DNA from: Parachlamydia acanthamoebae
GTDB lineage: Bacteria > Chlamydiota > Chlamydiia > Chlamydiales > Parachlamydiaceae
Assembly (NCBI RefSeq): GCF_000875975.1
Contig: NZ_BAWW01000066.1
Coordinates: 620,001-684,000, forward strand
Direction: 5' to 3'
Length of the DNA stretch: 64,000 nt
Shown here: positions 1-9,169 of the stretch, piece after piece
How positions within the stretch are numbered: the stretch's first letter is position 1
Layout of the letters: the number at the start of each line of letters is the position of its first letter
Notes under the pieces: model-generated
What the model was told of the DNA's origin: nothing
The model's database searches: none
What the model saw: the letters and a program-made list of their open reading frames with translations, nothing else
Translations under genes and position numbers: made by a program

Positions 1-1
1 T

Positions 2-403
2 ATTGATAAACAGCTGGAGCAATTGACATTTCTTAAGCCAGAAATTCAAAGCTTAAAAGATGTGATTGAAAACAAAAATTATGCGGGTGATGAAAACGTA
101 CGCAAACGGCTTGATTTCTTAACTGGACCAGGAAACAAACTTCTTTTTTCAGAAGGCGTGGTAGATACCCTCCCGGGTTTCCAAGAGACCATTGTCACAC
201 AGGTTCACCCAGTAGAGGTGGATGCTTCAGATCTTGCCACCATTCTAGCTCTCATTGAGGGACAAAAGATCGGCGAACATGAAGCTGGACCAAATCGTCC
301 TCAACTGATTATAATTGATTTCAGCTTAGAGAAAAAAGCTTCGGTTAATAAAAACGAAACTTTTGCCCTTAACATGAAACTCTTAAAGCGAGAAATCTTA
401 TAA
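2..403 (+). CDS. C-terminal part of an unidentified protein (5' end outside window)
   Basis: The reading frame is open from the left edge of the window (Ile-Asp-Lys-Gln-Leu-Glu precede the first possible TTG at 23), so this is the tail of a longer gene. It ends at a TAA two bases before the next ATG, so it is probably translationally linked to the MORN lipoprotein that follows. About 133 residues are visible, soluble and mixed in charge, with a Glu/Lys-rich coiled start and a C-terminal segment (PQLIIIDFSLEKK) that looks like beta strands. No motif I recognise. The position before a MORN-repeat protein recalls a pair of chlamydial conserved hypothetical genes, but I cannot confirm this. Confidence 0.75.
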   Translation: MDKQLEQLTFLKPEIQSLKDVIENKNYAGDENVRKRLDFLTGPGNKLLFSEGVVDTLPGFQETIVTQVHPVEVDASDLATILALIEGQKIGEHEAGPNRPQLIIIDFSLEKKASVNKNETFALNMKLLKREIL

Positions 404-405
404 TC

Positions 406-1686
406 ATGTCCATTCGATCCTTATGTCTCTTAAGTCTCCTTCTCTTCACAGGATGCGCACGCTATTTCTATTGTGAATATAATCCAGATGAACTCTCTAC
501 AATTAATATCATCGATCAAAACGGCCTCTCGGAGACATTTACAAGTCGTGAGCGTGTTAGACAATATGAAAATGTCGACTTCATGACAAATCAACCCTAT
601 CAAAAAGTGATGCGGGTGTATGGAAAGGATGAGTTTGGTAATGCAAGAGCTTTAATCACAAGTTATCACCCCAATGGGCAAATCCAGCAGTATCTGGAAG
701 TGGTCAATAACCGCGCTTTTGGAGAATATAAAGAATGGTATCCCACAGGAAAGCTTAAGCTAGCAGCTAAAGTCATTGGCGGTGTAGCTGACATCAATAC
801 AGCTGCTGAAAAAAGTTGGTTATTCGATGGAATTGCAAAAGTGTGGAGTGAGGAAGGTTGTATTGAAGCCTGTATTTGCTATTACAAAGGAATCCTCGAG
901 GGAGAATCTCTATATTATCATTCCAATGGAAAGTTGTGGAAACGCATTTTTTATAAAGATGATAAAATTGAGGGAGATGCCGAAATTTTTCTAGATAACG
1001 GTGAACTTCTCCAAGTTACACATTACGTGGAAGGCAAAAAAGAAGGGGTCGCCAAAAGATATTGGGCTCCTTGTCAAGTGGCTTCTGAAGAGATCTACTG
1101 CAATGACTTGCTTGTCACCGCCTTTTATTTTGACAAATCGAACAACCTCATTGCCCAAATCGAAAACGGAAACGGAATTCGCGCTGTTTTCAACCGAGAA
1201 AGCGTGTATGAATTCCAACAATATCAAAATGGCGTACTCGAAGGAAAAGTATGTGTCTTTGATGAAAGAGGGTTCCTCGTCAATACCTACCATATGCTCA
1301 ACCAAAAAAAACATGGGGAAGAAGTCGAATACTACCAACAATTGTTTAGCAGCCAAATCCCTCAACCTCTTCTTTCTATTCAATGGTATGAAGATAAAAT
1401 TCAAGGGGTATGCAAAACGTGGTACCGCAATGGACAATTAGAAAGTCAACGCGAGATGAGCAATAATAAGAAAAATGGAATTGCTCTAGCCTATTATCTC
1501 GATGGCAATTTGATGATGATTGAAGAATATGATCATGGCAAACTTCTCAAAGGAAAGTATTACAAAAAAGGGGAAAAAACCCCAATTAGCGAAGTTGCAG
1601 AAGGATTTGGTCTTGTTACTGTGTATGATGCAGATGGTAACTATCTGAATAAATTCACCTATGCGAAGGGAAAACCGGACGAATGA
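406..1686 (+). CDS. Lipoprotein with MORN-type (YwqK-like) repeats
   Basis: A 426-residue protein with a classic lipoprotein signal: a short hydrophobic stretch followed by the lipobox LFTGC, predicting lipidation at Cys17. The rest consists of repeated units of the form 'G-xxxx-Y-x-x-NG-x-L' (for example YHPNGQIQ, WYPTGKLK, YHSNGKLW, WYRNGQLES, YYLDGNLM), spaced by about 20-25 residues, which is the MORN_2 / YwqK pattern of stacked beta hairpins. Such proteins are surface or periplasmic and of unknown biochemical role. It starts 2 bp after the preceding stop, suggesting coupled translation. No transmembrane helix beyond the signal. The family assignment is secure, the function is not known. 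Confidence 0.85.
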   Translation: MSIRSLCLLSLLLFTGCARYFYCEYNPDELSTINIIDQNGLSETFTSRERVRQYENVDFMTNQPYQKVMRVYGKDEFGNARALITSYHPNGQIQQYLEVVNNRAFGEYKEWYPTGKLKLAAKVIGGVADINTAAEKSWLFDGIAKVWSEEGCIEACICYYKGILEGESLYYHSNGKLWKRIFYKDDKIEGDAEIFLDNGELLQVTHYVEGKKEGVAKRYWAPCQVASEEIYCNDLLVTAFYFDKSNNLIAQIENGNGIRAVFNRESVYEFQQYQNGVLEGKVCVFDERGFLVNTYHMLNQKKHGEEVEYYQQLFSSQIPQPLLSIQWYEDKIQGVCKTWYRNGQLESQREMSNNKKNGIALAYYLDGNLMMIEEYDHGKLLKGKYYKKGEKTPISEVAEGFGLVTVYDADGNYLNKFTYAKGKPDE

Positions 1687-1993
1687 TTTCGCCAAATCCC
1701 CACATATGTTTGTTGCCATTAGGCACGCTCTTTAACAAATTTTTTCAGACTCAATCAAAGAGCTTTGCTCTAGATTTTTGCTTGCACCTTCCCTGATCTG
1801 GTAAACATAAATGGTCTCTTTGTGATTGAGAAATCGACCTAAAATTAAGGCTGAAATAGTTATAGCTTAGCAGTTTATTTAGAAGCCTTTATCATATGAC
1901 TTAACTAACGAGGCACCCTCTTAAGAAAAAATTATTTTGAATAGAAAAAAATTATTTTCTTGTTTAAACTAAATCCACAAAAGAGAGGGATTC
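1687..1993. other. Intergenic region upstream of the S9 peptidase
   Basis: About 300 bp without a credible gene. It contains an imperfect direct repeat of the AT-rich block AAAAATTATTTT at about 1926 and 1948, just ahead of the ribosome binding site AGAGAGGGA of the downstream gene. This is presumably the promoter and leader of that gene. I see no clear terminator hairpin or RNA gene. Confidence 0.4.
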
Positions 1994-4324
1994 ATGTATA
2001 AGAAAATGGTTCCAATTATCTTGCTTTCTGTAATAGCTCTCCAAAATTTTCTCTCCGCTCTTCCACAAGAAGATCTTTTCCAAATTACATTTCTTCCGAA
2101 AGAGATAGGAAGCCATGAAAAAATTGCTGTTCATCCTAATGGACAATCTATTATATACACAGTTCATCAAAAACCTTTAGAAGGTTTTCCTGATGATGCT
2201 TACATCATGCCTACCGGAGTTCCTTTTAACAGACTCCACAGTTATCTTTACATCTATGAACTAGAATCCGGAAAGACCACGCAAATTGGACCTAAGGATG
2301 CGAATTGTTGGCGCCCCTGTTTTTCTCCTGATGGTCAGAAAATAGCTTTTTATTGTGACAAAGAGGGATTTTCCAATTTATGGATTCATGATATAGCCTC
2401 AGCACAATCATCTCTTGCTTGTAAGAATGCGATTAGAACAAATCTGTTTGGATTAGTGGATCGTCCTTATTGGAGTCCCGATAGCAGCCTTGTTTATATC
2501 CCCATTCTTCCTTTAGAACATGCTGGTACTCTGAGTGATAGCAACCAAAAAAATCAAGAAACCACAGTTTGTTTGTATTCAAGTGAGAGTCCTCCTTCAC
2601 AGCTTAATATTCCAGTATTTGGAAAAATCTCTTCAGTCAATTTAAGAACAGGCGAATGTAACATCATCGCACCTATTAATGAAAATGATCCTCTATCCTT
2701 TCAGTTTGCGCTCTCCAAAACAGGCCTATATGTTGCCTATCTTTCGTTCTTAAATGATGTATCTACAAATCCTTGTGATTTAAGAGTGTGTTCTGTTGAT
2801 TCAAAAAAAACATTTAACATCACAAAACACCTTACGATTCGCGGTAAGACTGCAGAAATTGTTTGGCACCCTCACCAGGATAAACTAGCCTTTATAGAAA
2901 AAGGCAGGGTTTTTATCGCCTCATGGGATAAAAATGGAGAATATGAACTAAAAGAGCTTTCTAAGGGCTATGAAGCTATATTTTCAACAACCACATTAAG
3001 ATTTTCTCCAGATGGTAAAACTCTATTGGCTGGAACCAACACTACAGACCTAGGCCATTCTGAGTACTCTCAGACTCTCTTTCTCTTTTCTTTAGAAGGG
3101 GCCTCTCCTCATCAAATAATAATCCCCAAAGGATGGAGTTATCATTCTACATTGGAAACAGAAGGTGGTGACTTTTGGCAACCCGAAAAAGACGTTGTGG
3201 TCATCAGTCTAATAAATAGCACAGAAAACGCGATCGTGAAATTTTATTTTGAAACAAATTGTTATGAAATCTTGTGGAAGAGCCAGTCTAATGTTAAAGG
3301 AATGATTGCCTCCAAAGAAACAAACCAGGTCTTTTATATCAATGAAAACCTAAACACCTCCCAAAATATTTATCGGGCTTCATTTGATTTTTCAATTGTC
3401 GCGCGTTTGACCCATATCGACCCCCTGCAAGACTTCTTAGAAGAAATCACTGCTATAGTCATTGAATCAACAGTCCCTCGTTACGATGGAACACTTGAAA
3501 AAGTGGACACAACCATTCTATTGCCAAAAGGAATACAACCGAATCAACAGCTTCCAGCCATTGTGGAAGTATATCCAGGAGCAAACCTTCAATCGGCAGT
3601 AAAACGCTTTGGGGGAGGAAATATTGCTTCTTTTCCTTCTCGACTTTTATTAGAACAGGGATATGCGATAGTATTGCCGGATTTGCGAAGTAGGCCTGAA
3701 GGTGAACCTGGCAATCCGATACAAGAGACAGTCGACCGATTGCTGCCTCAAATCTATCAGGCATCCTGTTTAGGATTGATAGATATTAATCGCCTGGGCC
3801 TTATTGGCCAATCTTTTGGTGGTTATGGCGCAGCGGGAATTGTAACAAAAACGAATCTTTTTCGAGCCTCTGTATCTATCTCTGGAATATACGACTTGAC
3901 AGGAGCATATGGAATTTTTAGCAAAAATTGGGAAGGTTTTGCAGACACAGATTGGTACGAAAACAGGCAGGGGAGGATGGGAACCCATCCTTGGGAAAAT
4001 ATGTTTAGATATCTGGAAAATTCTCCCTATTACCTAGCTAAAGATATTTATACACCACTTTTGCTCATCCATGGAGAGAAAGATATAACTTTCGAAGTAC
4101 AAGAGGCTCAAAAGATGTTTACCGCGCTTAAGCGGCTTGGTAAAAAAGTTAACCTTGCTGTCTATAAGAAAGAAGGACATGTGATCAACAACTGGAATCA
4201 CTCTAATGCTATTGATGCAGTAAAACGGATTATTGCATTTTATGACCATCACCTTTTGCCTAAAGACAAAAAACCAGATGAAAAGAGATTAGTGGCATCA
4301 ACGGACACAATATCAAATCGATGA
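1994..4324 (+). CDS. Exported prolyl-oligopeptidase family (S9) serine peptidase with beta-propeller
   Basis: A 776-residue protein. Residues 1-23 form a signal peptide (two Lys, then a hydrophobic core ending near ALPQ), so the enzyme probably works in the periplasm or outside. Residues about 40-450 contain TolB/WD40-like PD40 blades (CFSPDGQKIAFYCD, WSPDSSLVYIP, FSPDGKTLLAG). The C-terminal alpha/beta-hydrolase domain has the nucleophile elbow GQSFGG with Ser607, the acid Asp697 in HGEKD and His729 in KEGHV, the complete S9 triad. This is the layout of acylaminoacyl-peptidase/S9C enzymes that cleave short peptides. The start has a good ribosome binding site (AGAGAGGGA). It is monocistronic between a long leader and tRNA-Ser. 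Confidence 0.9.
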   Translation: MYKKMVPIILLSVIALQNFLSALPQEDLFQITFLPKEIGSHEKIAVHPNGQSIIYTVHQKPLEGFPDDAYIMPTGVPFNRLHSYLYIYELESGKTTQIGPKDANCWRPCFSPDGQKIAFYCDKEGFSNLWIHDIASAQSSLACKNAIRTNLFGLVDRPYWSPDSSLVYIPILPLEHAGTLSDSNQKNQETTVCLYSSESPPSQLNIPVFGKISSVNLRTGECNIIAPINENDPLSFQFALSKTGLYVAYLSFLNDVSTNPCDLRVCSVDSKKTFNITKHLTIRGKTAEIVWHPHQDKLAFIEKGRVFIASWDKNGEYELKELSKGYEAIFSTTTLRFSPDGKTLLAGTNTTDLGHSEYSQTLFLFSLEGASPHQIIIPKGWSYHSTLETEGGDFWQPEKDVVVISLINSTENAIVKFYFETNCYEILWKSQSNVKGMIASKETNQVFYINENLNTSQNIYRASFDFSIVARLTHIDPLQDFLEEITAIVIESTVPRYDGTLEKVDTTILLPKGIQPNQQLPAIVEVYPGANLQSAVKRFGGGNIASFPSRLLLEQGYAIVLPDLRSRPEGEPGNPIQETVDRLLPQIYQASCLGLIDINRLGLIGQSFGGYGAAGIVTKTNLFRASVSISGIYDLTGAYGIFSKNWEGFADTDWYENRQGRMGTHPWENMFRYLENSPYYLAKDIYTPLLLIHGEKDITFEVQEAQKMFTALKRLGKKVNLAVYKKEGHVINNWNHSNAIDAVKRIIAFYDHHLLPKDKKPDEKRLVASTDTISNR

Positions 4325-4501
4325 AAATCAAGCTATATTTCGTAGGCTATTGAATTTAAATAAAAAGATATGACATCTTCCAAAATTTTGAAAAATTTTT
4401 TGTCAAATCCCAAGTAGATAAAAACGCACTTTTTCCGATCTGAGCTCGATCCTCGTATGAATCAAAAAATATTGATGTTTTCTGGAATAAGAAAAAAAGA
4501 A

Positions 4502-4589
4502 TGGAGGAGGTGGGATTCGAACCCACGGTACGCGATAAACGTACACACGCTTTCCAAGCGTGCTCTTTCGGCCGCTCAGACACTCCTCC
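4502..4589 (-). tRNA. tRNA-Ser (anticodon GGA)
   Basis: Read on the minus strand, the acceptor stem GGAGGAG pairs with CTCCTCC. The anticodon stem-loop is CGCTT-GGA-AAGCG, there is a long variable arm typical of class II serine tRNAs (GTACGTTTATCGCGTAC), and a T arm GTGGG-TTCGAAT-CCCAC. CCA is not encoded. The base in the discriminator position is A, less usual for Ser, so the 3' boundary is approximate by one base. Confidence 0.95.
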
Positions 4590-4651
4590 GAAATGAAAGA
4601 AAAGTGTAGTTGAATTTGGATTATCCTGCAAGAGCTAAATCAATCTGTTTC

Positions 4652-4670
4652 ATGTAAAGCGGCTTTACAT
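4652..4670. repeat. 19-bp palindrome ATGTAAAGCGGCTTTACAT, copy 1
   Basis: Two 9-bp arms (ATGTAAAGC / GCTTTACAT) around a single G. The identical 19-mer occurs again at 44197-44215 between a pGP6-D-like gene and a ParA gene. There is no T run, so it is not an ordinary terminator. A protein-binding site is more likely. Confidence 0.7.
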
Positions 4671-4945
4671 TGCGTAAGCTAGCAAAGATCAATCTTGCCC
4701 ATTCAGATAAACAGAGCAATGCATCGCTCGCATTTTATGATAAATGCCATTAACAATCATTCATAACAAATTTATCAATAAACGCTCTTCATATGGAGCA
4801 TAAGAAAATGGGACGAATAATACAGATAAAAATAATTTGCATCACCAAGAAGGTATTTAAATAATTTAATTACAAAAAGATCTTTTTGTTATAATAAAGT
4901 AACAAATCTTTCTGCCTTGAATATTTATTTAACTATGGTGATATA
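4671..4945. other. Intergenic region upstream of the unknown 372-residue gene
   Basis: AT-rich non-coding stretch. It contains TTATAATAAAG near 4889, which could serve as part of a promoter for the gene at 4946, but the -35 partner is not clear. No other element is evident. Confidence 0.3.
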
Positions 4946-6064
4946 ATGAATAAGTATGAAGGTTCTCCTTATGTTGACTCCATGCAAAAAGGTCAGTTCT
5001 TCGAAGAAGAAAAAGAAAGGGCGGTTTCCCACCCCACATCTTTTAAGCCTCTGAAACAAGTCGTCTTAGAAATGGTTAAAGCGACTCTAATGGATCAAAA
5101 TGAAACCATTCCCGTTGATCATCAATTCCCTCCCTCTAACGAAGAAATTTTACCTACAAATATTCGAGAAAAAATGCTCGAATCTGTTGTTAGTGAAAAG
5201 GTGAGAGATTACGAACAGAAATTTGTTGACTACCTGAATGGGATATTTGAGCATGGCATCGTCAGCTCTAACCGAGCCATTCTTTTAGGAATTAAGCAAG
5301 TTAGCTCCTTAGACAAAAATCCACGCCCTCCTAATGAAGTTGAGGTTAATTGTATCTCGGATTTAAAAGGAATTCAAGTTGCTGTGAATGGACCTTCAGC
5401 AGAGACAAGCAAAGCAAAAGGAGCTTTATCCGTTGCCCTCGAGCGTAAACATGATACATTAACTGAAGACTTACCTCCCGCTCAACTCACACCTGAAGAA
5501 GAAAAATCCCTGGAAGGTTTACCAGCTACCCTAAAAGAAACATTCACAAAATTGAAGTTAAAGGATAAAGGGCCAACTTTTACTGAAGAAGCTCTCTCGA
5601 TCTTATCTGATCGAGCAAATAGCAGTTTACTTATTTTAACAACACCACAAAAAATGCAACTCGTCGATAACGGTGGAGAATCTCTTTCGATTGAAAACTC
5701 AGTGATCCATGATTTTAAAGAGCAAACAGAAACTGAAGCACTTGATGGCTGTCGTGAAATCAAAATTCTAGCCAATATTGATCCTAGATCCTTCGATGTA
5801 GTTTTGCTCCCCAAAAGATTTGAACATCTGAGGGATAGTCTTAACGTCCCTCAAACATGCCAAGTGATCTTTGTTCCCGAAACAACAACAAAGGTCTTCT
5901 ACAATTATGCTCCCCTTGACTCATCAGACAGCCGTACCGTCATTTCAGTTCCTTTAGAAGTGAGTTGCCCCAATTTTCTCGAAGCGGCTGCAAAGTACTT
6001 CAGAGAAAAGGGGCAAATGATTACTCACGTCAGCAAAGGTCCTAGCCTTCACGATAAAAGCTAG
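4946..6064 (+). CDS. Unidentified 372-residue protein
   Basis: I do not recognise this protein. It has no signal peptide or transmembrane segment, is rich in Glu, Lys and Ser/Thr, and contains low-complexity acidic linkers (around residues 150-200). The C-terminal 120 residues look more ordered, with alternating hydrophobic strands (FDVVLLPKRF, CQVIFVPETTTKVFYN, TVISVPLEV). The upstream sequence has only a weak ribosome binding site (GGTGAT, 4 bp before ATG). Its 3' end overlaps the 3' end of the converging gene at 6042 by 23 bp. It could be a lineage-specific or secreted protein, but nothing in the sequence proves it. Confidence 0.7.
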   Translation: MNKYEGSPYVDSMQKGQFFEEEKERAVSHPTSFKPLKQVVLEMVKATLMDQNETIPVDHQFPPSNEEILPTNIREKMLESVVSEKVRDYEQKFVDYLNGIFEHGIVSSNRAILLGIKQVSSLDKNPRPPNEVEVNCISDLKGIQVAVNGPSAETSKAKGALSVALERKHDTLTEDLPPAQLTPEEEKSLEGLPATLKETFTKLKLKDKGPTFTEEALSILSDRANSSLLILTTPQKMQLVDNGGESLSIENSVIHDFKEQTETEALDGCREIKILANIDPRSFDVVLLPKRFEHLRDSLNVPQTCQVIFVPETTTKVFYNYAPLDSSDSRTVISVPLEVSCPNFLEAAAKYFREKGQMITHVSKGPSLHDKS

Positions 6065-6518
6065 GAGCTGGTCTTAGAAAGTAATGAATTCTGTCTTTCA
6101 CAAAAAGGGAATAGAGGATATCGATCTGAACATCAACTTCTTTTTGGATAATGGGCATGGCTTTTTCTGCAATTTGTTTTACAAGTTGGCAATTCTCTGG
6201 AAGAGCAAGTTTTTGACTAATGTAGCTTACTGAAAACACATGAGCAGCTTCTTCAGCCATACCTTTTTTAAAACCTTGATAGAGTGGGATTTCTTCTGCT
6301 TTCGATCCATTTTTTCTAAAAATATTCCCAATAATCCGATCCGTGTCTTCTCTTGAGAGATTATCCATTTTCTCGATGATCCATTCTTTAGTTGGCTTCC
6401 GAAATTTGGTTTCGGGTGCATAATGCCACTCTAGTGCTTCTTTAGCAGATTGAGGTGTCATTCCTAGCTTTTCCAAACTGCTATCTAATTTATATAAGTT
6501 TTCTAATATTGGATTCAT
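6042..6518 (-). CDS. Unidentified 158-residue helical protein
   Basis: A small soluble protein, predicted mostly helical (NPILENLYKLDSSLEKL, then SREDTDRIIGNIFRK and QLVKQIAEKAMPIIQKE). It has a very good ribosome binding site, AAGGAG spaced 6 bp before ATG, which makes it a real gene. The C-terminus overlaps the end of the 4946-6064 gene by 23 bp tail-to-tail. I recognise no domain and no catalytic motif. Confidence 0.7.
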   Translation of the reverse strand: MNPILENLYKLDSSLEKLGMTPQSAKEALEWHYAPETKFRKPTKEWIIEKMDNLSREDTDRIIGNIFRKNGSKAEEIPLYQGFKKGMAEEAAHVFSVSYISQKLALPENCQLVKQIAEKAMPIIQKEVDVQIDILYSLFVKDRIHYFLRPAPSFYREG

Positions 6519-6727
6519 AGTTACTCCTTATTATTTGTTTGTATTAAAAAAGAAAAGATGATTCCCATCGCTTGTAAATCATCTCTCTTTCGCTGAATTT
6601 TCATTCATAAATCTATTGTAATCCGGTTCAAAATTTGATACAGTCGTGCGCCTTAGAGGCCTTTTCTAAATCAAGAAAGAAACCGTAAAATCTAATTTGT
6701 AAATGCTCCCGAATTAAGGAACTTATT

Positions 6728-8026
6728 ATGCCCATTTCAATTGAAAGAATTAAATCCAAACAAATTACGATTGGCATTGTGGGTTTAGGTTATGTGGGTT
6801 TTCCTCTTTCTCTAGTTTTTGCTGAAGCAAATGTTCGTGTTATTGGTTTTGATATCGATGTTAACAAGATTTCTGCCATTCAAGAAGGTAAAAGCTACAT
6901 TCATCATATTAATCATGGTCGATTGCAAAAGGTACGAGAAAACGATCAATTTACTGCAACTTCGAATTATGAACAAATTTCCCACTGCGATGCTGTCATT
7001 ATTTGCGTCCCTACGCCACTTGATCATCACTTGGAGCCTGATTTACGCTTTGTAGAAGAAACATGTGAATCGATTGCTCCTCATTTGCAACCCTACACTT
7101 TAGTTTCTTTAGAAAGCACCACATGGCCTGGCACAACTGATGAAGTCGTTCTTCCCATTTTAGAAAAATCCGGAAAAGTGCGCCTTAATGAAAATCTTTA
7201 CCTTTGCTTTAGCCCTGAAAGGGAAGACCCAGGTAACAAGTCTTTTGGCACAAAAAATATTCCGAAACTTGTGGGTGGAGCAAACGAAAAAAGTTTAGAA
7301 CTTGCCGTAGAATTATATCGACTTGGAATCGAAAATATCGTTCCCCTTTCCAGCATGCGCGTAGCTGAGACTGCTAAATTATTCGAAAATATCTTTCGCA
7401 GTGTTAACATCGCCTTAGTGAATGAATTAAAATTGATTTGTGACCCTATGGGTATTGACGTTTGGGAAGTCATTCGAGCAGCAGCCACCAAGCCATTTGG
7501 TTTCATGCCTTTTTGGCCAGGCCCAGGATTAGGCGGACACTGTATTCCGATTGATCCTTTTTACCTCACATGGAAGGCCAAAGAATTTGGCGTGCAAACA
7601 CGCTTCATTGAACTTGCCGGCGAAATCAACCGATCCATGCCACGCTATGTGGTAAGCAAAGTTCAAGATTGCTTAAATCAATCTGAAAAAGCAATGAAAG
7701 GATCCAAAATTTTGATTTTAGGGCTCGCTTATAAATCTGACATCGACGATATGCGCGAAAGTCCCAGCTTAGAGCTGATCAAAATGATGCAAGAAAAAGG
7801 AGCGGTTGTTGATTATCACGACAATCACATTCCTGAAATTGGAATGAGTAGAGAATACAGCTTCTTAGAAGGCAAAAAAAGCGTTTCCTTGTCTGAAAAT
7901 TATGACTGCTTTGTTTTGGCAACTAAACACAGCTATTTTTCGGCAGATCACATTTTATCATTTAGGGTCCCCACTGTAGACACAAGAAATTTTTTACCAG
8001 AAAACTCACTTGTCTTTAAAGCCTAG
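6728..8026 (+). CDS. wbpA: UDP-N-acetylglucosamine 6-dehydrogenase (WbpA-like)
   Basis: A 432-residue nucleotide-sugar dehydrogenase. It has the N-terminal NAD-binding motif GIVGLGYVGFPL (residues about 16-27), the linker ESTTWPGTT, and the catalytic thioester cysteine (about Cys272) in GLGGHCIPIDP, followed by the C-terminal UDP-binding domain (ILGLAYKSDIDDMRESPS). The family oxidises the C6 hydroxyl of UDP-hexoses to a carboxylate with two NAD+. The WbpA/TviB branch acts on UDP-GlcNAc, which fits the following genes. It is first in a plus-strand operon with spacings of 21, 15 and 11 bp and a clear AAGGA ribosome binding site. Substrate is inferred from context, family is certain. Confidence 0.9.
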   Translation: MPISIERIKSKQITIGIVGLGYVGFPLSLVFAEANVRVIGFDIDVNKISAIQEGKSYIHHINHGRLQKVRENDQFTATSNYEQISHCDAVIICVPTPLDHHLEPDLRFVEETCESIAPHLQPYTLVSLESTTWPGTTDEVVLPILEKSGKVRLNENLYLCFSPEREDPGNKSFGTKNIPKLVGGANEKSLELAVELYRLGIENIVPLSSMRVAETAKLFENIFRSVNIALVNELKLICDPMGIDVWEVIRAAATKPFGFMPFWPGPGLGGHCIPIDPFYLTWKAKEFGVQTRFIELAGEINRSMPRYVVSKVQDCLNQSEKAMKGSKILILGLAYKSDIDDMRESPSLELIKMMQEKGAVVDYHDNHIPEIGMSREYSFLEGKKSVSLSENYDCFVLATKHSYFSADHILSFRVPTVDTRNFLPENSLVFKA

Positions 8027-8047
8027 TGAAATTTTTAAGGAGGAATC

Positions 8048-9154
8048 ATGGAGTTCATTGACATCAAAAAACAGTATCAACTGTACAAAAAAGAGATCGA
8101 CTTGGCCATTCATGAAGTTCTTGACCAAGGAAATTTTATTATGGGCGAACAAGTACGCACTCTAGAAAGCACTCTTGCTCAATATACAAATACCAAGCAT
8201 TGCATTACGGTATCAAGTGGGACAGACAGTTTACAAATTGCTCTTATGGCTCTTGGAGTTGGTTTTGGTGATGAAGTGATTACCGTGCCTTTCACCTGGA
8301 TTTCTTCGACTGAAGTCATTGGTCTAGTCGGAGCCACACCCGTTTTTGTCGACATCGAAGACCGCACCTATAATATCGATGTCGAACAACTTGAAAAAGC
8401 CATTACACCTAAAACAAAAGCCATTCTTCCTGTTAGTCTATTTGGCCAAATGCCTGATTACACAGCCATTAATGAAATTGCCAACAAATATGGCTTGCCC
8501 GTCATTGAAGACGGTGCTCAAAGTTTTGGAGCGACTCAACACGGCCGAAAAAGCTGTTCTGCTACAACCATTGGTTCAACGAGTTTTTTCCCAGCTAAAC
8601 CTCTCGGTTGCTATGGTGACGGCGGAGCCCTCTTTACAAATGATGACACTTTAGCGGCAAAAATGCGCGCAATTCGCACGCATGGCGGTGAAAGACGCCA
8701 CCATCACACGTGCCTCGGGATGAACGGTCGTTTAGACACCATGCAAGCAGCCATTTTATTAGCAAAGTTTCCACATTTTGATCAGGAAGCGCAAGCACGC
8801 GCAAGCATTGGCCATTTTTATTCCCAAGAACTAGCTGGTTATTGTGTTATCCCCGAAATTCAAGCTGGCAATACGCATGTATATGCACAGTATACCATTC
8901 GAACACCCGAAAGAGATGAACTAGCCAAGTATTTACAAGCTAAAGGTGTGCCAACAGGCATTTATTATCCAAAATGTGTGCATGAACAACCCGTCTTCAA
9001 ACCTTTGGGCTATGCAAGGGGATCGATGCCTGTTGCAGAAAAAATGGCAGATGAAGTGATTAGCCTTCCAATGCACCCTTGGTTAACAGAAGAAGATCAA
9101 CATCATATCATAAACATGATTAAAGAATTTTGCTGTGCCCCAGCTGCATGCTAA
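8048..9154 (+). CDS. wbpE: UDP-3-keto-GlcNAcA aminotransferase (WbpE-like, DegT/DnrJ/EryC1 family)
   Basis: A 368-residue PLP-dependent sugar aminotransferase. Hallmarks are SSGTDSLQIAL for phosphate binding, the EDGAQSFGA motif (Asp contacts the pyridine nitrogen), and the Schiff-base lysine (about Lys184) in SFFPAKPLGCYGDGG. In the Pseudomonas Wbp pathway this enzyme transfers an amino group from glutamate to C3 of the 3-keto sugar made by WbpB. Length is normal and the ribosome binding site is AAGGAGG, 5 bp before ATG. Its neighbours are the other enzymes of the same pathway, so the WbpE role is well supported though inferred. Confidence 0.9.
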   Translation: MEFIDIKKQYQLYKKEIDLAIHEVLDQGNFIMGEQVRTLESTLAQYTNTKHCITVSSGTDSLQIALMALGVGFGDEVITVPFTWISSTEVIGLVGATPVFVDIEDRTYNIDVEQLEKAITPKTKAILPVSLFGQMPDYTAINEIANKYGLPVIEDGAQSFGATQHGRKSCSATTIGSTSFFPAKPLGCYGDGGALFTNDDTLAAKMRAIRTHGGERRHHHTCLGMNGRLDTMQAAILLAKFPHFDQEAQARASIGHFYSQELAGYCVIPEIQAGNTHVYAQYTIRTPERDELAKYLQAKGVPTGIYYPKCVHEQPVFKPLGYARGSMPVAEKMADEVISLPMHPWLTEEDQHHIINMIKEFCCAPAAC

Positions 9155-9169
9155 AAGGAGCTTTTTGTA

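Noticed and set aside
991-1437. 148-residue minus-strand open frame inside the MORN lipoprotein gene
   Set aside because: It lies fully antisense to a gene with clear lipobox and repeats, has no ribosome binding site and no recognisable domain.
4652-4670. Palindrome as a Rho-independent terminator
   Set aside because: No T run follows on either strand and the second copy is between two same-strand genes that look cotranscribed.
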